Below are positions 43,751 through 53,886 of a DNA stretch of 64,000 nucleotides, piece after piece. The number at the start of each line of letters is the position of its first letter. Position 1 is the first letter of the stretch. Location: contig CALGKJ010000123.1 of NCBI GenBank assembly GCA_937930535.1, positions 1 through 64,000 on the forward strand, read 5' to 3'. Under the pieces are notes generated by a model. That model searched no databases, was not told the origin of the DNA, and saw only the letters and a program-made list of their open reading frames with translations. The translations under genes were made by a program, and so were the position numbers. Source of the DNA: an uncultured Clostridia bacterium. GTDB taxonomy: Bacteria; Bacillota; Clostridia; Lutisporales; Lutisporaceae.

Positions 43751-43788
43751 TATTGTGTGAGGAAATTGATAATTTCCTCACAATAATA
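43751..43788 (-). terminator. Stem-loop after dnaE
   Basis: TATTGTGTGAGGAAATT pairs with AATTTCCTCACAATA across a 3-base loop. The tail is AT-rich rather than a clean U-run. Confidence 0.6.
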
Positions 43789-43791
43789 ATA

Positions 43792-46700
43792 TTAACTTTG
43801 TTTTACTGCAACACAATCCTCGCCCAAAGCATTCTTAAGCTCATTAATCAGATTATCACACAAGCTTATCCAATATTCCTTATCTGCCATCCTTACGCAG
43901 GGCTTCCCATTCCTTCTTAAGGCCTCATCCACCACATATACCGGTTGATTTCCCTTGTAGTTTGAAAGTACCTTTTTTATCTCCTCAAGTATCCCTGAGC
44001 GGCTTTCTGTATCTACCTTTATATAAAGCTTGCCTTTTTGCTTTTTTTCCATAGAAGTTATTCTGTCACATATTATTTTTGCATCTTCATCCTCACGTTG
44101 AGAAACACGTCCCTCTACTAATACAATATTGTCAGCTTTGAGAATATGTGAGCAATTATCATATATCTTAGGAAAAACTATAAGCTCTATTAAGCCATAC
44201 AAATCCTCCAGCTCCACAAAAGCCATCATTTTATTGTTTTTAGTGCTTTTTTGCTTTACTGATACTATTATACCACCCATTATGACTTTTTTTCCATCCA
44301 TATCATGATTAACCTCAATATATTCCTCACCCTCTGATTTTTCTTTTATCAAATCAGCAGTAGTCACAGATACTCTGTCTTTTAGTTCTTCCTTGTATTC
44401 CATAAGGGGATGACCGCTGATATATAGCCCCAGCATTTCTTTTTCCATTGCCAGCAGTACATTTTGAGGATATTCTTCTATATCTGGATAGATATTTTCA
44501 TTTACAGGCATACTGTCAAAGGAGTCAAAAAAGGATATCTGACCTTCTACATTATTCCTTTTTTGATCCTGTATGCTGTCCATAAGCTTCTCGTATACAG
44601 CAAGCAGCTTGCTTCTTTCTATATTAAAGCTGTCAAATGCACCGCACTTTATTAGACTCTCAACTGTACGCTTATTTATTACACCAATATCAACTTTTTG
44701 CAAAAAATCATATAAGCTGTCAAACTGTCCCTTTTCGTCTCTCGCTTTGATTATGGCTGCAATAGCATTTATACCTACATTCTTTACTGCTGCCAGCCCG
44801 AACCTTATCTTTTTGTCTTTTACAGTAAAGCTTATATGACTTTCGTTAATGCTGGGGGGCAGTACTTCTATCCCCATATTCTTGCTGTTTTGTATATACT
44901 CTGCAACCTTTTTACTGCTTCCCATAACACTGGTAATCAGTGCAGCAGTAAACTCAACAGGATAGTAATATTTCAGCCAAGCGGTTTGATAAGCTATAAT
45001 TGCATAAGCGGCAGCATGGGACTTGTTGAAGCCATACTTTGCAAACTCTGCCAGCTCATCAAATATCTTGCTGGCTGCATCTGCATCTATATTATTTCTT
45101 ACACAGCCTGATACTATTATTTTTCCATTTTCGTCTATTATACCATTAATAAAGTTTTGCCGCTCCTTAGCCATTACATCTGCCTTTTTCTTGGACATTG
45201 CTCGTCTAACCAGATCCGAGCGTCCCATAGAGTATCCTCCAAGGTCTCTGAATACCTGCATAACCTGTTCCTGATATATTACACAGCCGTAAGTAACCTG
45301 TAGAATATTCTCCAGCATAGGATGAATGTACTTAATAAGCGCAGGGTTGTTTTTGTTCTGAATGTATCTGGGTATCTGATCCATTGGTCCTGGTCTGTAT
45401 AGTGAAATACCCGCAATAATATCCTCCAGACAATTTGGCTTTAATTCCTTCATAAACTGAGTCATTCCGCCGCTTTCCAACTGGAACACCCCATAGGTTT
45501 CTCCATCGGATATCATTTTATATACATTTACGTCATTATAGGACAGTCTTTCTATGTCAGGTACTTCCTCGCCTCGGTTTTTAATCAGCTCCAGCGTATT
45601 TCTTATTACTGTTAGTGTTCTCAGCCCTAAAAAGTCCATCTTCAAAAGTCCCAGTTCTTCAAGTGTTCCCATTGGAAACTGGGTTGTTATTACATCATCA
45701 TTCATTTGCAATGGAACATACTCTGTTACAGCTTTTTTAGATATTACAACCCCTGCTGCATGTGTTGAGGAGTGACGAGGCATACCCTCCACAGCCTTAG
45801 ACATGTCTATCAAGTACTTTACATCCTCATCGTCCTCATAAAGCTTTCTAAGCTCACCATTTACCTCTAAAGCCCTTTCAATCGTCATACCCAGCTCAAA
45901 GGGTATTTTTTTAGCTATCAGGTCAACATTGGCATAGGGTATATTAAGTGCCCTTCCTACATCTCTTATGGCTGCTCTGGCTGCCATTGTACCAAAGGTA
46001 ATTATCTGGGCAACCCTTTCCTTGCCGTACTTTTCAACTACATAGTCTATAACCTCCTGTCGTCTTTCGTAGCAGAAATCCACGTCAAAATCAGGCATGC
46101 TTATCCTCTCGGGATTCAAAAACCTTTCAAATATCAGATTAAACTCAATAGGATCAATATTGGTAATCCCCAAAGCATAGGCTACAAGACTGCCTGCTCC
46201 TGAGCCTCTGCCGGGGCCTACCATTATTCCGTTATCCTTTGCAAATTTTACATAATCCCACACAATAAGATAATAGTCAGCGTATCCCATCTTGGTGATT
46301 ACAGAAAGCTCATACTCTGCTCTTTCTCTTATTTCATCAGTTATGGTATCATATTTTTCCTTTATGCCTTCATAACACATATGTCTGATATAGGTATCCG
46401 AATTAAAGCCTTCTGGAACCTCATAAGCAGGAAGGTGAACCTGTCCGAATAAAAAATCCATATTGCATTTTTCTGCTACTTCCATTGTATTGGCTAATGC
46501 TTCTGGAACATATTTGAAAAGCTCATACATTTCATCAGGTGATTTCAGATAAAATTCATCACCTTGAAATTTTAATCTTGCTTCATCCTCTACATTTTTT
46601 CCTGTTTGAATACACAGTAAAATGTCCTGTGCCTTGCTGTCCTCACGGCTGACATAATGTACGTCATTTGTTGCTACCAGCTTTATGCCTGTCTCCTTTG

Positions 46701-47277
46701 AAAGCCTCACCATGTCAGGATTTATCATAGCCTGTTCTCTTATGCCATGATCCTGAAGCTCCAAATAAAAATCCTCACCGAATATGTTCTTGTAATCTAG
46801 TGCCACCTTTTTAGCATAATCATAGTTTCCGTTCATCAGATTGCTTGCAACCTCACCTGCAAGACATGCACTTAGAGCAACAAGACCCTTGGAATGTTTT
46901 TTTACAAGCTCCAAATCCACTCTGGGCTTGTAATAAAAGCCTTCGGTAAAAGCATTTGAAACAAGCTTTATCAGGTTGTTGTAGCCTTCTATATCCTTTG
47001 CAAGCAGCACTAGATGGTACTGACTGGCATCAAGCTTTGGATCCCTGTCCTTAGCCGTTCTCGTGGCAACATATACCTCACAGCCAATTAAGGGCTTAAC
47101 ACCATGCTGCTTGGCTTTTTTATAAAAATCAACCACGCCATACATAACACCATGGTCAGTAATAGCTATAGACTTCATACCCAGCTCACTGGCTCTTTTT
47201 ACCAGTTTTTCCACTCTGGCAGCTCCGTCCAGCAAGCTGTACTCGGTATGCACATGCAAATGTACAAAATCCTTCAT
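43792..47277 (-). CDS. dnaE: DNA polymerase III alpha subunit
   Basis: A 1161-residue polymerase with an N-terminal PHP domain (FVHLHVHTEYSLLDGAA), the polymerase core (GPGRGSGAGSLVAYAL, MPDFDVDFCYERR), the helix-hairpin-helix region, and a C-terminal OB fold (GGIIVSVKQKSTKNNKMMAF). It is the DnaE type without the proofreading domain of PolC. The start at 47277 aligns with the usual PHP start; the longer frame adds 15 unconserved residues. Confidence 0.97.
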   Translation of the reverse strand: MKDFVHLHVHTEYSLLDGAARVEKLVKRASELGMKSIAITDHGVMYGVVDFYKKAKQHGVKPLIGCEVYVATRTAKDRDPKLDASQYHLVLLAKDIEGYNNLIKLVSNAFTEGFYYKPRVDLELVKKHSKGLVALSACLAGEVASNLMNGNYDYAKKVALDYKNIFGEDFYLELQDHGIREQAMINPDMVRLSKETGIKLVATNDVHYVSREDSKAQDILLCIQTGKNVEDEARLKFQGDEFYLKSPDEMYELFKYVPEALANTMEVAEKCNMDFLFGQVHLPAYEVPEGFNSDTYIRHMCYEGIKEKYDTITDEIRERAEYELSVITKMGYADYYLIVWDYVKFAKDNGIMVGPGRGSGAGSLVAYALGITNIDPIEFNLIFERFLNPERISMPDFDVDFCYERRQEVIDYVVEKYGKERVAQIITFGTMAARAAIRDVGRALNIPYANVDLIAKKIPFELGMTIERALEVNGELRKLYEDDEDVKYLIDMSKAVEGMPRHSSTHAAGVVISKKAVTEYVPLQMNDDVITTQFPMGTLEELGLLKMDFLGLRTLTVIRNTLELIKNRGEEVPDIERLSYNDVNVYKMISDGETYGVFQLESGGMTQFMKELKPNCLEDIIAGISLYRPGPMDQIPRYIQNKNNPALIKYIHPMLENILQVTYGCVIYQEQVMQVFRDLGGYSMGRSDLVRRAMSKKKADVMAKERQNFINGIIDENGKIIVSGCVRNNIDADAASKIFDELAEFAKYGFNKSHAAAYAIIAYQTAWLKYYYPVEFTAALITSVMGSSKKVAEYIQNSKNMGIEVLPPSINESHISFTVKDKKIRFGLAAVKNVGINAIAAIIKARDEKGQFDSLYDFLQKVDIGVINKRTVESLIKCGAFDSFNIERSKLLAVYEKLMDSIQDQKRNNVEGQISFFDSFDSMPVNENIYPDIEEYPQNVLLAMEKEMLGLYISGHPLMEYKEELKDRVSVTTADLIKEKSEGEEYIEVNHDMDGKKVIMGGIIVSVKQKSTKNNKMMAFVELEDLYGLIELIVFPKIYDNCSHILKADNIVLVEGRVSQREDEDAKIICDRITSMEKKQKGKLYIKVDTESRSGILEEIKKVLSNYKGNQPVYVVDEALRRNGKPCVRMADKEYWISLCDNLINELKNALGEDCVAVKQS

Positions 47278-47420
47278 AAACTTCAACCCTTCAATAACAA
47301 AATAGCACATAGGCTTTTCCATATGTGCTTATGATTAACTCGTTGCTTTAGTTAATTATTCTCTCTATTAATATAATATATTAAAAGTCACCTGACTTCA
47401 ATAGCGAGTATATTAAACTG

Positions 47421-47456
47421 AAAAGACTCCTCCCTTTTCAAAGGAAGAAGTCTTTT
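47421..47456 (-). terminator. Terminator of pgi
   Basis: AAAAGACT-x-CCTTT pairs with AAAGG-x-AGTCTTTT with small bulges, 4 bases after the stop of pgi. Confidence 0.78.
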
Positions 47457-47459
47457 AAT

Positions 47460-48806
47460 TTATTTTTTCAATCTGGCTGTCAGTTCTTCACGAAGCTTCT
47501 CATAGCCCGGTTTACCTAAAAGTGCAAACATGTTTCTCTTGTATTCTTCAACGCCCGGTTGATCGAATGGGTTTACTCCCAGCATGTATCCGCTTATGCC
47601 GCAAGCCTTTTCAAAGAAGTATACCATTTTTCCATAGTAATACTCATTTGCTTCTGGTACATTTAATACCATTATTGGTACACCGCCATCCTGATGAGCA
47701 AGCATAGTACCTTGGAAAGCATTTTTATTAACATAATCCATAGTTTTGCCGCTGATAAAGTTTAAGCCGTCAAGATTATCCTCATCATTTAGTATTTCTA
47801 TTTCTTCCTTTGGCTTCTCTATGTTTATTACTGTCTCAAACATGTTTCTTGTTCCATCCTGCAAAAACTGTCCTAGTGAGTGCAGATCAGTGGAAAACTG
47901 CATTGAAGCAGTGAATATTCCCTTGCCGTCCTTGCCCTCGCTTTCACCGAATAGCTGCTTCCACCACTCTGTAAAGAAGGTAAGAGCAGGCTCATAGCCT
48001 ATTAATACTTCTATAGCTTTGCCTTTGCGATATAGCAGATTTCTCACAGCAGCATACTGATAGCATGGGTTATTTTCAAGCTCTGTATTTTTATATTCTT
48101 CCCAGGCATCTGCAGCTCCCTGCATTACTTTTCTTATGTCTATTCCAGCAACAGCTATAGGCAGCAAGCCTACTGGCGTAAGCACTGAAAATCTTCCGCC
48201 TATATCATCAGCTATAACAAAAGATTCATAGCCCTCTGCTGTTGCCAATTGCTTTAATGCGCCTCTCTTAGCATCAGTTATAGCATATATTCTTTTAGCC
48301 GCTCCTGATTTTCCGTATTTTTCTTCCATATAAGCTTTTATCAATCTGAATGCAATTGCAGGCTCAGTTGTTGTACCAGATTTGGAAATTACGCAAACAC
48401 TTATTTCCTTTCCTTCAACAACCTCCATTAAATGCTTGTAATATGTACTGCTTATGTTACTGCCAAGGAAGTAAACTTCTGGAACGTTTCTTTTGGACTT
48501 GGAAAGTAAGTTTTGGAAGGAATGACCGAGAAGCTCTATGGCTGATCTGGCACCTAGATATGATCCCCCTATACCTATAACCAACAAAACATCTGAATCC
48601 TTTTTTATCCTTTCAGCGGCTCCTATAATTCTCTCAAATTCCTCTTTATCATAATTTATGGGCTGATCCACCCATCCTAAAAAATCATTGCCTGCTCCTG
48701 TTTTGTTGTGAAGCATGTTGTGAGCCAGCTTTATTGATTCTTTGATATTATCGATTTCGTGATTTTTAACAAGGGTATTTGTATAATCTAATACTAATTT
48801 ACTCAT
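47460..48806 (-). CDS. pgi: Glucose-6-phosphate isomerase
   Basis: A 448-residue enzyme interconverting glucose 6-phosphate and fructose 6-phosphate. It has [33 protein letters not shown] (substrate phosphate loop), [17 protein letters not shown] (PGI signature) and [12 protein letters not shown]. The size is normal for the Firmicutes type. It feeds the phosphofructokinases encoded nearby; the glucokinase gene is upstream on the same strand. Confidence 0.97.
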   Translation of the reverse strand: MSKLVLDYTNTLVKNHEIDNIKESIKLAHNMLHNKTGAGNDFLGWVDQPINYDKEEFERIIGAAERIKKDSDVLLVIGIGGSYLGARSAIELLGHSFQNLLSKSKRNVPEVYFLGSNISSTYYKHLMEVVEGKEISVCVISKSGTTTEPAIAFRLIKAYMEEKYGKSGAAKRIYAITDAKRGALKQLATAEGYESFVIADDIGGRFSVLTPVGLLPIAVAGIDIRKVMQGAADAWEEYKNTELENNPCYQYAAVRNLLYRKGKAIEVLIGYEPALTFFTEWWKQLFGESEGKDGKGIFTASMQFSTDLHSLGQFLQDGTRNMFETVINIEKPKEEIEILNDEDNLDGLNFISGKTMDYVNKNAFQGTMLAHQDGGVPIMVLNVPEANEYYYGKMVYFFEKACGISGYMLGVNPFDQPGVEEYKRNMFALLGKPGYEKLREELTARLKK

Positions 48807-48909
48807 GTTTGTCCTCCTATCTATGGATTATCTATATATGGGTTATCTATATATGCCTATTGTGTACACATCTTCTGCATTATATATATATCAGCTTTAA
48901 TAAGCTCTA

Positions 48910-49854
48910 TTATCTTCCAAGAAAAGCTGCGCCAATAATACCTGCTTCATTTCCCAGTTGTGCAAGTGTAATATCTCCGTATTTTACGTTGGCATTAAAT
49001 ACGTACTTTTCTGTCTGCTTTTTAACTAAATCCAAAAGATACTGTCCGGCTTTTGCCACTCCGCCGCCTAAAGTAATCACGTCTGGATCTAACATATTAT
49101 AAATATTAATAATTCCGATTGATAAGTACTTAACCATTCGTGTAACTACTTCTATGGCAACTTCATCTCCTGACTTAGCTGCATCAAATACCATTCTGGC
49201 ACTTATATAGTCTGTGTTTCCCTTGCACATTTCAATTAAAGTAGTATTTGTTCTGCCTTCCTTTATAAGCTGTGCTGCATACTTGTTTATTGCAGTAGCT
49301 GATGCAAAGGTTTCAAGGCAGCCATTTTTACCGCAGTTGCAGCTATAAAAATTTTCGCCAACTATCATATGCCCAATCTCTGAGCCTGCACCGTGGCTTC
49401 CGCTGTATACCTTGCCGTTTATTATTATTCCACCGCCGATTCCTGTACCAAGAGTTAAAAATACAGAATTGGGAACTCCCTTTGTTGAGCCAAACAGGCT
49501 TTCCGCCAAGGCAGCTACCGTTGCATCATTCTCAATATTAACAGGTATACCAAAACGAGCTTGCAAACGTTCAGCTAAAGGTACATTTTCCCATGCAAGG
49601 TTTGTACAGTATATGACATTTCCTGTCTTAGAATCAGTTAAACCCGGAATACCTATACCAATTGACTGTATATTATTTATATTCATATCAGCCTTAGCCA
49701 GCAAATTATTCACAAGTCCTGTTATATCATTTACTATGTGTTCAAAGCCTAACTGTACATTGGTTGCACAGAAGTCCTGAAGAATAATGCTTCCATTGTC
49801 ATTAACTATACCTGCTTTAATTGTTGTTCCACCTAAATCAATTCCCAGTAACAT
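48910..49854 (-). CDS. glk: ROK-family glucokinase
   Basis: A 314-residue sugar kinase of the ROK family: LGIDLGGTTIKAGIV (phosphate-1), IENDATVAALAE, FLTLGTGIGGGIIING, the ROK signature region with CNCGKNGCLET zinc ligands, and GGGVAKAG. The start at 49854 follows GAGAGGTG. With pgi, pfk and pyk nearby, glucose phosphorylation is the likely role; the substrate is otherwise unproven. Confidence 0.9.
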   Translation of the reverse strand: MLLGIDLGGTTIKAGIVNDNGSIILQDFCATNVQLGFEHIVNDITGLVNNLLAKADMNINNIQSIGIGIPGLTDSKTGNVIYCTNLAWENVPLAERLQARFGIPVNIENDATVAALAESLFGSTKGVPNSVFLTLGTGIGGGIIINGKVYSGSHGAGSEIGHMIVGENFYSCNCGKNGCLETFASATAINKYAAQLIKEGRTNTTLIEMCKGNTDYISARMVFDAAKSGDEVAIEVVTRMVKYLSIGIINIYNMLDPDVITLGGGVAKAGQYLLDLVKKQTEKYVFNANVKYGDITLAQLGNEAGIIGAAFLGR

Positions 49855-49929
49855 TTCATCACCTCTCAAAGTTTAAAAAAATTTATATATGTAACGATAA
49901 AATATTTATCGTGACTTTTATTTGCTTAT

Positions 49930-50997
49930 CTATATATCATCAATAACATCATTAATTATTATTGTATTATACTTAGTTAGATCTATTTCATACATATCCT
50001 TAAGGTCATTTCCATATTCATCCTTGATTATACGAATGATTGGTCTGTTAGGATATTTTTTATTTACATCAACTACAATGGCTATTTGTCCTGTATTTAA
50101 GCTTACGCAGCTTCCCGAGGGATAAATAGATATATGCTCAATAAAGTTTCTTACTATTTCATAATCAAACTGGTGATGTCCCATTCCAACCAGATACTCT
50201 ACTGTATCATTAATATTACTTCTTTTTTTGTAAACCCTGTCAGAGGTCATTGCATCGTAGACATCTGCTATTGCAACTATTCTGGAAAACTCATGTATCT
50301 CATCCCCCTTAAGCCCCAAGGGATATCCTGTCCCATTATACCTCTCATGATGAGTTAATGCTATATAGCTTGCGTAGGTACTAAGCTCCATGCTTTTTTT
50401 CAGTATTTCATATCCATGTCTGCTGTGCTGCTTGATTATTTCGTATTCCTCAGGAGTTAATTTTGAGGGTTTGTTCAGGACTTCGTTAGGAATCTTTACC
50501 TTTCCTATATCGTGCAAAATCGCACCTAATGCAAGCTGCTTAAGCTTTTCCTTGTTAAAGCCTAGGGATACACCTGTTATTGTAGAAAGCACGCAAACGT
50601 TTGCACTGTGATAAAAAGTGTAATTGTCTGATGTTTTCAGGTCTTGAAGATTAATTATTGCATCCTCTACACATAAAAGCTCGTCAACAATTTTACCCAC
50701 TACATTTCTGATTGGCTTTACATCAAAATTATTACCATACTTTAAATTATCCATGGCATTTTTTATAGCAATACGCGCCTCAAACCTTGTTTCATCTGCT
50801 ATTACGTCACTAACCAAAATATCATGGCTTATTTCATCCTCTATGTATATTTCCGTTACCCCTAATTCCTTAAACTTGTTTATATATGACTCCTTCAGCT
50901 TAATGCCCGCATTAAGCAGAATATTGCCATCACTGCTATATATAGTTCTGGCCAGCATCACTCCGCTACTTAGCTTGTCTACATTTATCCTTCGCAT
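49930..50997 (-). CDS. HD-GYP domain protein (probable c-di-GMP phosphodiesterase)
   Basis: A 355-residue protein. The N-terminal 110 residues are an unassigned sensory region. The C-terminal half is an HD-GYP domain with LHDIGKVKIP (HD pair), HSRHGYEIL, LTHHERYNGTGYP (GYP motif) and ADVYDAM. Such proteins usually degrade cyclic di-GMP. The start at 50997 has GGAGGG upstream. It is a single gene between glucokinase and whiA. Confidence 0.92.
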   Translation of the reverse strand: MRRINVDKLSSGVMLARTIYSSDGNILLNAGIKLKESYINKFKELGVTEIYIEDEISHDILVSDVIADETRFEARIAIKNAMDNLKYGNNFDVKPIRNVVGKIVDELLCVEDAIINLQDLKTSDNYTFYHSANVCVLSTITGVSLGFNKEKLKQLALGAILHDIGKVKIPNEVLNKPSKLTPEEYEIIKQHSRHGYEILKKSMELSTYASYIALTHHERYNGTGYPLGLKGDEIHEFSRIVAIADVYDAMTSDRVYKKRSNINDTVEYLVGMGHHQFDYEIVRNFIEHISIYPSGSCVSLNTGQIAIVVDVNKKYPNRPIIRIIKDEYGNDLKDMYEIDLTKYNTIIINDVIDDI

Positions 50998-51189
50998 TTT
51001 TATCCCTCCGAAAAATATATATGCAGCATTTATAATATTTAATCTCCACATATAAACTATAGATAACCAACTCTAAAACTCAAAATACTTTTCGTTAAGA
51101 GTTGCTAATCTCTTAATAAATGCTGGAAGAGTATAAATTTTTCCATTTACTATATATTATCATAATATTTGAGAATATTAAAACAATTA

Positions 51190-52155
51190 TTATCTATCTT
51201 TTTCGCCATGTTTCGCCTTTAAAGAAGCTGCCAGCTCATCAAGCTTTCTAAGCCTGTGATTTACACCTGACTTTCCGATTGGAGGATTAAACATTTCTCC
51301 CAGCTCCTTTAGACTGGCATCTGGATATTTTAGCCTCAGCTCTGCGATTTCAGTCAGACTAACAGGGATTTTATCCATGCCTATTTTACTGATAATATAA
51401 TTTATATTTTCGTTCTGACGCATTGAAGCGTTAACTGTCTTACTGAGGTTGGCAGTCTCGCAGTTAACTATTCTATTAACATTGTTTCGCATCTCTTTAT
51501 ATATTCTGACATTTTCAAAATTCAAAAGTGCGTTGTGAGCTCCTATTATATTAAGAAAGTCTACTATTTGCTCTCCCTCTTTTAAATATACTACATAATT
51601 ACCTTTTCTATCTACTACCTTTGCATTTAATTGGTAGCTGTTTATAAGCTTCTTTAGATCCTCTGCATATGTTTCGCTGCTAGTAACCAACTCTAAGTGA
51701 TACGCCTTTTCTGGATCACTAACTGAGCCGCTGCCTAAAAAGGCTCCTCTCAGATATGTTTTTTTGCAGCAGTTTTTTCTTAAAAGCTGGCTTGGCAGTT
51801 TATAATTAATTCTGATTTTATCATCATTTTGTGATAATATCCCTACTGCTTTTAAAATATTCTCTGAACCCAGATCATGATCGATATAAAGCATATAATT
51901 ATTATTTTTTTTAAGCTGCTTGTTTTTTCTTACTATAACCTTTGTATTAACATCAAAGTTTCCCTTAAGAAGGGTAAACAATCTTCTGGCGATTGAGGCA
52001 TTTTCAGTTGACAGCTTTATTCCGATATTTCTTGAGCCCTGTATCTGCATTGTTCCCGTCATCTTCATCAATGCAGATAGTTCCGCCATCTGACAGCATT
52101 TGCTTTCAAGTATGATTTTGGAGATTTCGTTTTTAGCAATAGAGGAAAACGTCAT
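51190..52155 (-). CDS. whiA: WhiA, DNA-binding cell-division/sporulation regulator
   Basis: A 321-residue protein with an N-terminal degenerate LAGLIDADG region (about 1-210, including KKTYLRGAFLGSGSVSDPEKAYHLEL). The C-terminal helix-turn-helix has LTEIAELRLKYPDASLKELGEMFNPPIGKSGVNHRLRKL. In Firmicutes it influences cell division and nucleoid organisation. It stands in the usual cluster after rapZ and yvcK, here with a signal peptidase gene between. Confidence 0.96.
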   Translation of the reverse strand: MTFSSIAKNEISKIILESKCCQMAELSALMKMTGTMQIQGSRNIGIKLSTENASIARRLFTLLKGNFDVNTKVIVRKNKQLKKNNNYMLYIDHDLGSENILKAVGILSQNDDKIRINYKLPSQLLRKNCCKKTYLRGAFLGSGSVSDPEKAYHLELVTSSETYAEDLKKLINSYQLNAKVVDRKGNYVVYLKEGEQIVDFLNIIGAHNALLNFENVRIYKEMRNNVNRIVNCETANLSKTVNASMRQNENINYIISKIGMDKIPVSLTEIAELRLKYPDASLKELGEMFNPPIGKSGVNHRLRKLDELAASLKAKHGEKDR

Positions 52156-52168
52156 ATATACACCTCTT

Positions 52169-52738
52169 TTACCTAATAGTACCTAAAGAGTTTATAGGCC
52201 ATATTCTGAAAACAGCCTTGCCCATTAAATTTTTTTTATCTACAAAGCCCACTGTATCAGCACGACTGTCTCTGCTATGAGGTCTATTATCTCCCATCAT
52301 AAAATATTCATTCTCAGGCACCTTCCAGATATTCTGCCCGTAGCTGTTGGTTTCAGCTTCTGTATATTTGGGTTCAAGCATTTTATCATTTATATATACG
52401 CTGCCGTCTTTTATTTCAACAGTTTCACCAGGCAAGCCAATGATTCTCTTTATTAACAGCTTATTTTCATATTCATCCTTAAAAACAACTATATCTCCCC
52501 TGCTTGGTTTACCAAGGGTATAGCTGATTTTTGAAATAACCAGCATATTTCCTTCATGCAGAGTAGGTTCCATTGATATTTGATTTACTATTGCCATTTG
52601 AAACACAAAGGTTCTAAGTACAAATGCTATTATTAGCGCAGATGCAATCCATTTAATCCATGATATAAGCTCTTCCTTGGCATTTTGCGTAGATTTGTCC
52701 TCGTTGTTTTTGTCTATATTGTTGTTAAACTCTTCCAA
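52169..52738 (-). CDS. lepB: Signal peptidase I
   Basis: A 189-residue enzyme: one N-terminal membrane segment (WIKWIASALIIAFVLRTFVF), then the catalytic Ser in QISMEPTLHEGN and Lys in NKLLIKRIIGLPGE, and the box-E-like GDNRPHSRDSR. It cuts signal peptides at the outer face of the membrane. Its gene lies between yvcK and whiA, separated from each by few bases. Confidence 0.96.
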   Translation of the reverse strand: MEEFNNNIDKNNEDKSTQNAKEELISWIKWIASALIIAFVLRTFVFQMAIVNQISMEPTLHEGNMLVISKISYTLGKPSRGDIVVFKDEYENKLLIKRIIGLPGETVEIKDGSVYINDKMLEPKYTEAETNSYGQNIWKVPENEYFMMGDNRPHSRDSRADTVGFVDKKNLMGKAVFRIWPINSLGTIR

Positions 52739-52740
52739 GA

Positions 52741-53841
52741 CTATCTCTCCTTCTCAATGTTCTTCTTGCTTTTTTTCAATTTGCCATTTATATAGTAATA
52801 ATCTATCAATCTCTTTTTATCCTTTGCCAGCCGTTCTTCGTTGACCAGCCCAAAGATACATTCCGCAAGAGCATTATAGTTGTGCCTCAGGTATCCGTTT
52901 TCCACGCTTACATAGTCACCCTCTACCACTCTCGTACCTGTTTTATTAATATTGTCATAATCAACCTCAATGGGGGAAGCATTCTCTGTTTTGTATTTTT
53001 CTATCAGCACATCCGGAACTCTGCCATTGTTTGCAATAACATAATCAATTTCGATTGCAGGCGCATGTTCCTTTATAGCTTTTATATGCTCTGACAAGCT
53101 GTATCCTATAGTCTCTCCCTTCTGGGTCATTATGTTGCTGACATACACCTTTAAGGCATCTGACTTATTAATTGCCTTTACTACATCCTTAATCATCAGA
53201 TTAGGAATGATGCTTGTATATAAGCTTCCCGGACCTAATGCTATAACGTCTGCATCCATAAGCAGCTCAAGAGCCTCTGGTATTGCCTTGCAGTTAGACG
53301 GACGCAGAAACACCCTGTTTATCTTTTGGTTAAGCTGCTGCTGCTTTATGGGAATCTGGGACTCGCCCTTTGTTATGCTTCCATCATCAAATTCAGCGTA
53401 TAGTACTACATCAGATAAAGTCACAGGCAGTACCTTACCTGTAACAGCCAAAACATTGCTTATTTCCTTAACAGCTTGGTCAAAGCTGCCGCATATATCA
53501 TTTAATGCGGCAATAAAAAGATTGCCAAAGCTTTGTCCCCTTAATGCACCTTCCTTGAATCTGTAGTGCATCAGCTTTTCCATTATTGGCTCAGTGTTTG
53601 CAAGGGCCATAATACAGTTTCTGATATCTCCCGGCGGCAGCATTCCCATATCCTCTCGGAGTATTCCCGAGCCGCCTCCATCATCGGATACTGTAACTAT
53701 AGCAGTTATATTGGATGTATATCTCTTTAATCCTCTAAGCAAGGTTGAAAGACCTGTTCCGCCTCCGATAGCCACCACCTTTGGACCCCCTGAGAATATA
53801 CGGCTTTCTTTTAATAAACTCTTAAATGCCTTTTTTTTCAA
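52741..53841 (-). CDS. yvcK: YvcK/GlmR-type regulator of cell-wall precursor metabolism
   Basis: A 366-residue protein of the CofD-like family: VVAIGGGTGLSTLLRGLK near the N-terminus, IVTVSDDGGGSG, GDIRNCIMALA, and ALGPGSLYTSIIPNL. In Bacillus the homologue binds UDP-GlcNAc and links carbon flow to peptidoglycan synthesis. It follows rapZ by 45 bases and precedes the signal peptidase gene by 2 bases, so it is one operon. Confidence 0.95.
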   Translation of the reverse strand: MKKKAFKSLLKESRIFSGGPKVVAIGGGTGLSTLLRGLKRYTSNITAIVTVSDDGGGSGILREDMGMLPPGDIRNCIMALANTEPIMEKLMHYRFKEGALRGQSFGNLFIAALNDICGSFDQAVKEISNVLAVTGKVLPVTLSDVVLYAEFDDGSITKGESQIPIKQQQLNQKINRVFLRPSNCKAIPEALELLMDADVIALGPGSLYTSIIPNLMIKDVVKAINKSDALKVYVSNIMTQKGETIGYSLSEHIKAIKEHAPAIEIDYVIANNGRVPDVLIEKYKTENASPIEVDYDNINKTGTRVVEGDYVSVENGYLRHNYNALAECIFGLVNEERLAKDKKRLIDYYYINGKLKKSKKNIEKER

Positions 53842-53886
53842 ATGGCAACCCCCCGCTACTACTTTGTATTATGTATTATAAATTTT

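Noticed and set aside
48820-48860. Repeated TTATCTATATATG copies upstream of pgi, with similar TAGATAACC strings before the HD-GYP and LacI genes
   Set aside because: Short, AT-rich and in differing orientation; expected by chance in this composition.
51190-52155. whiA as a homing endonuclease because of its LAGLIDADG-like region
   Set aside because: The C-terminal helix-turn-helix and the rapZ-yvcK context identify it as the WhiA regulator, whose LAGLIDADG-like region is known to be degenerate.
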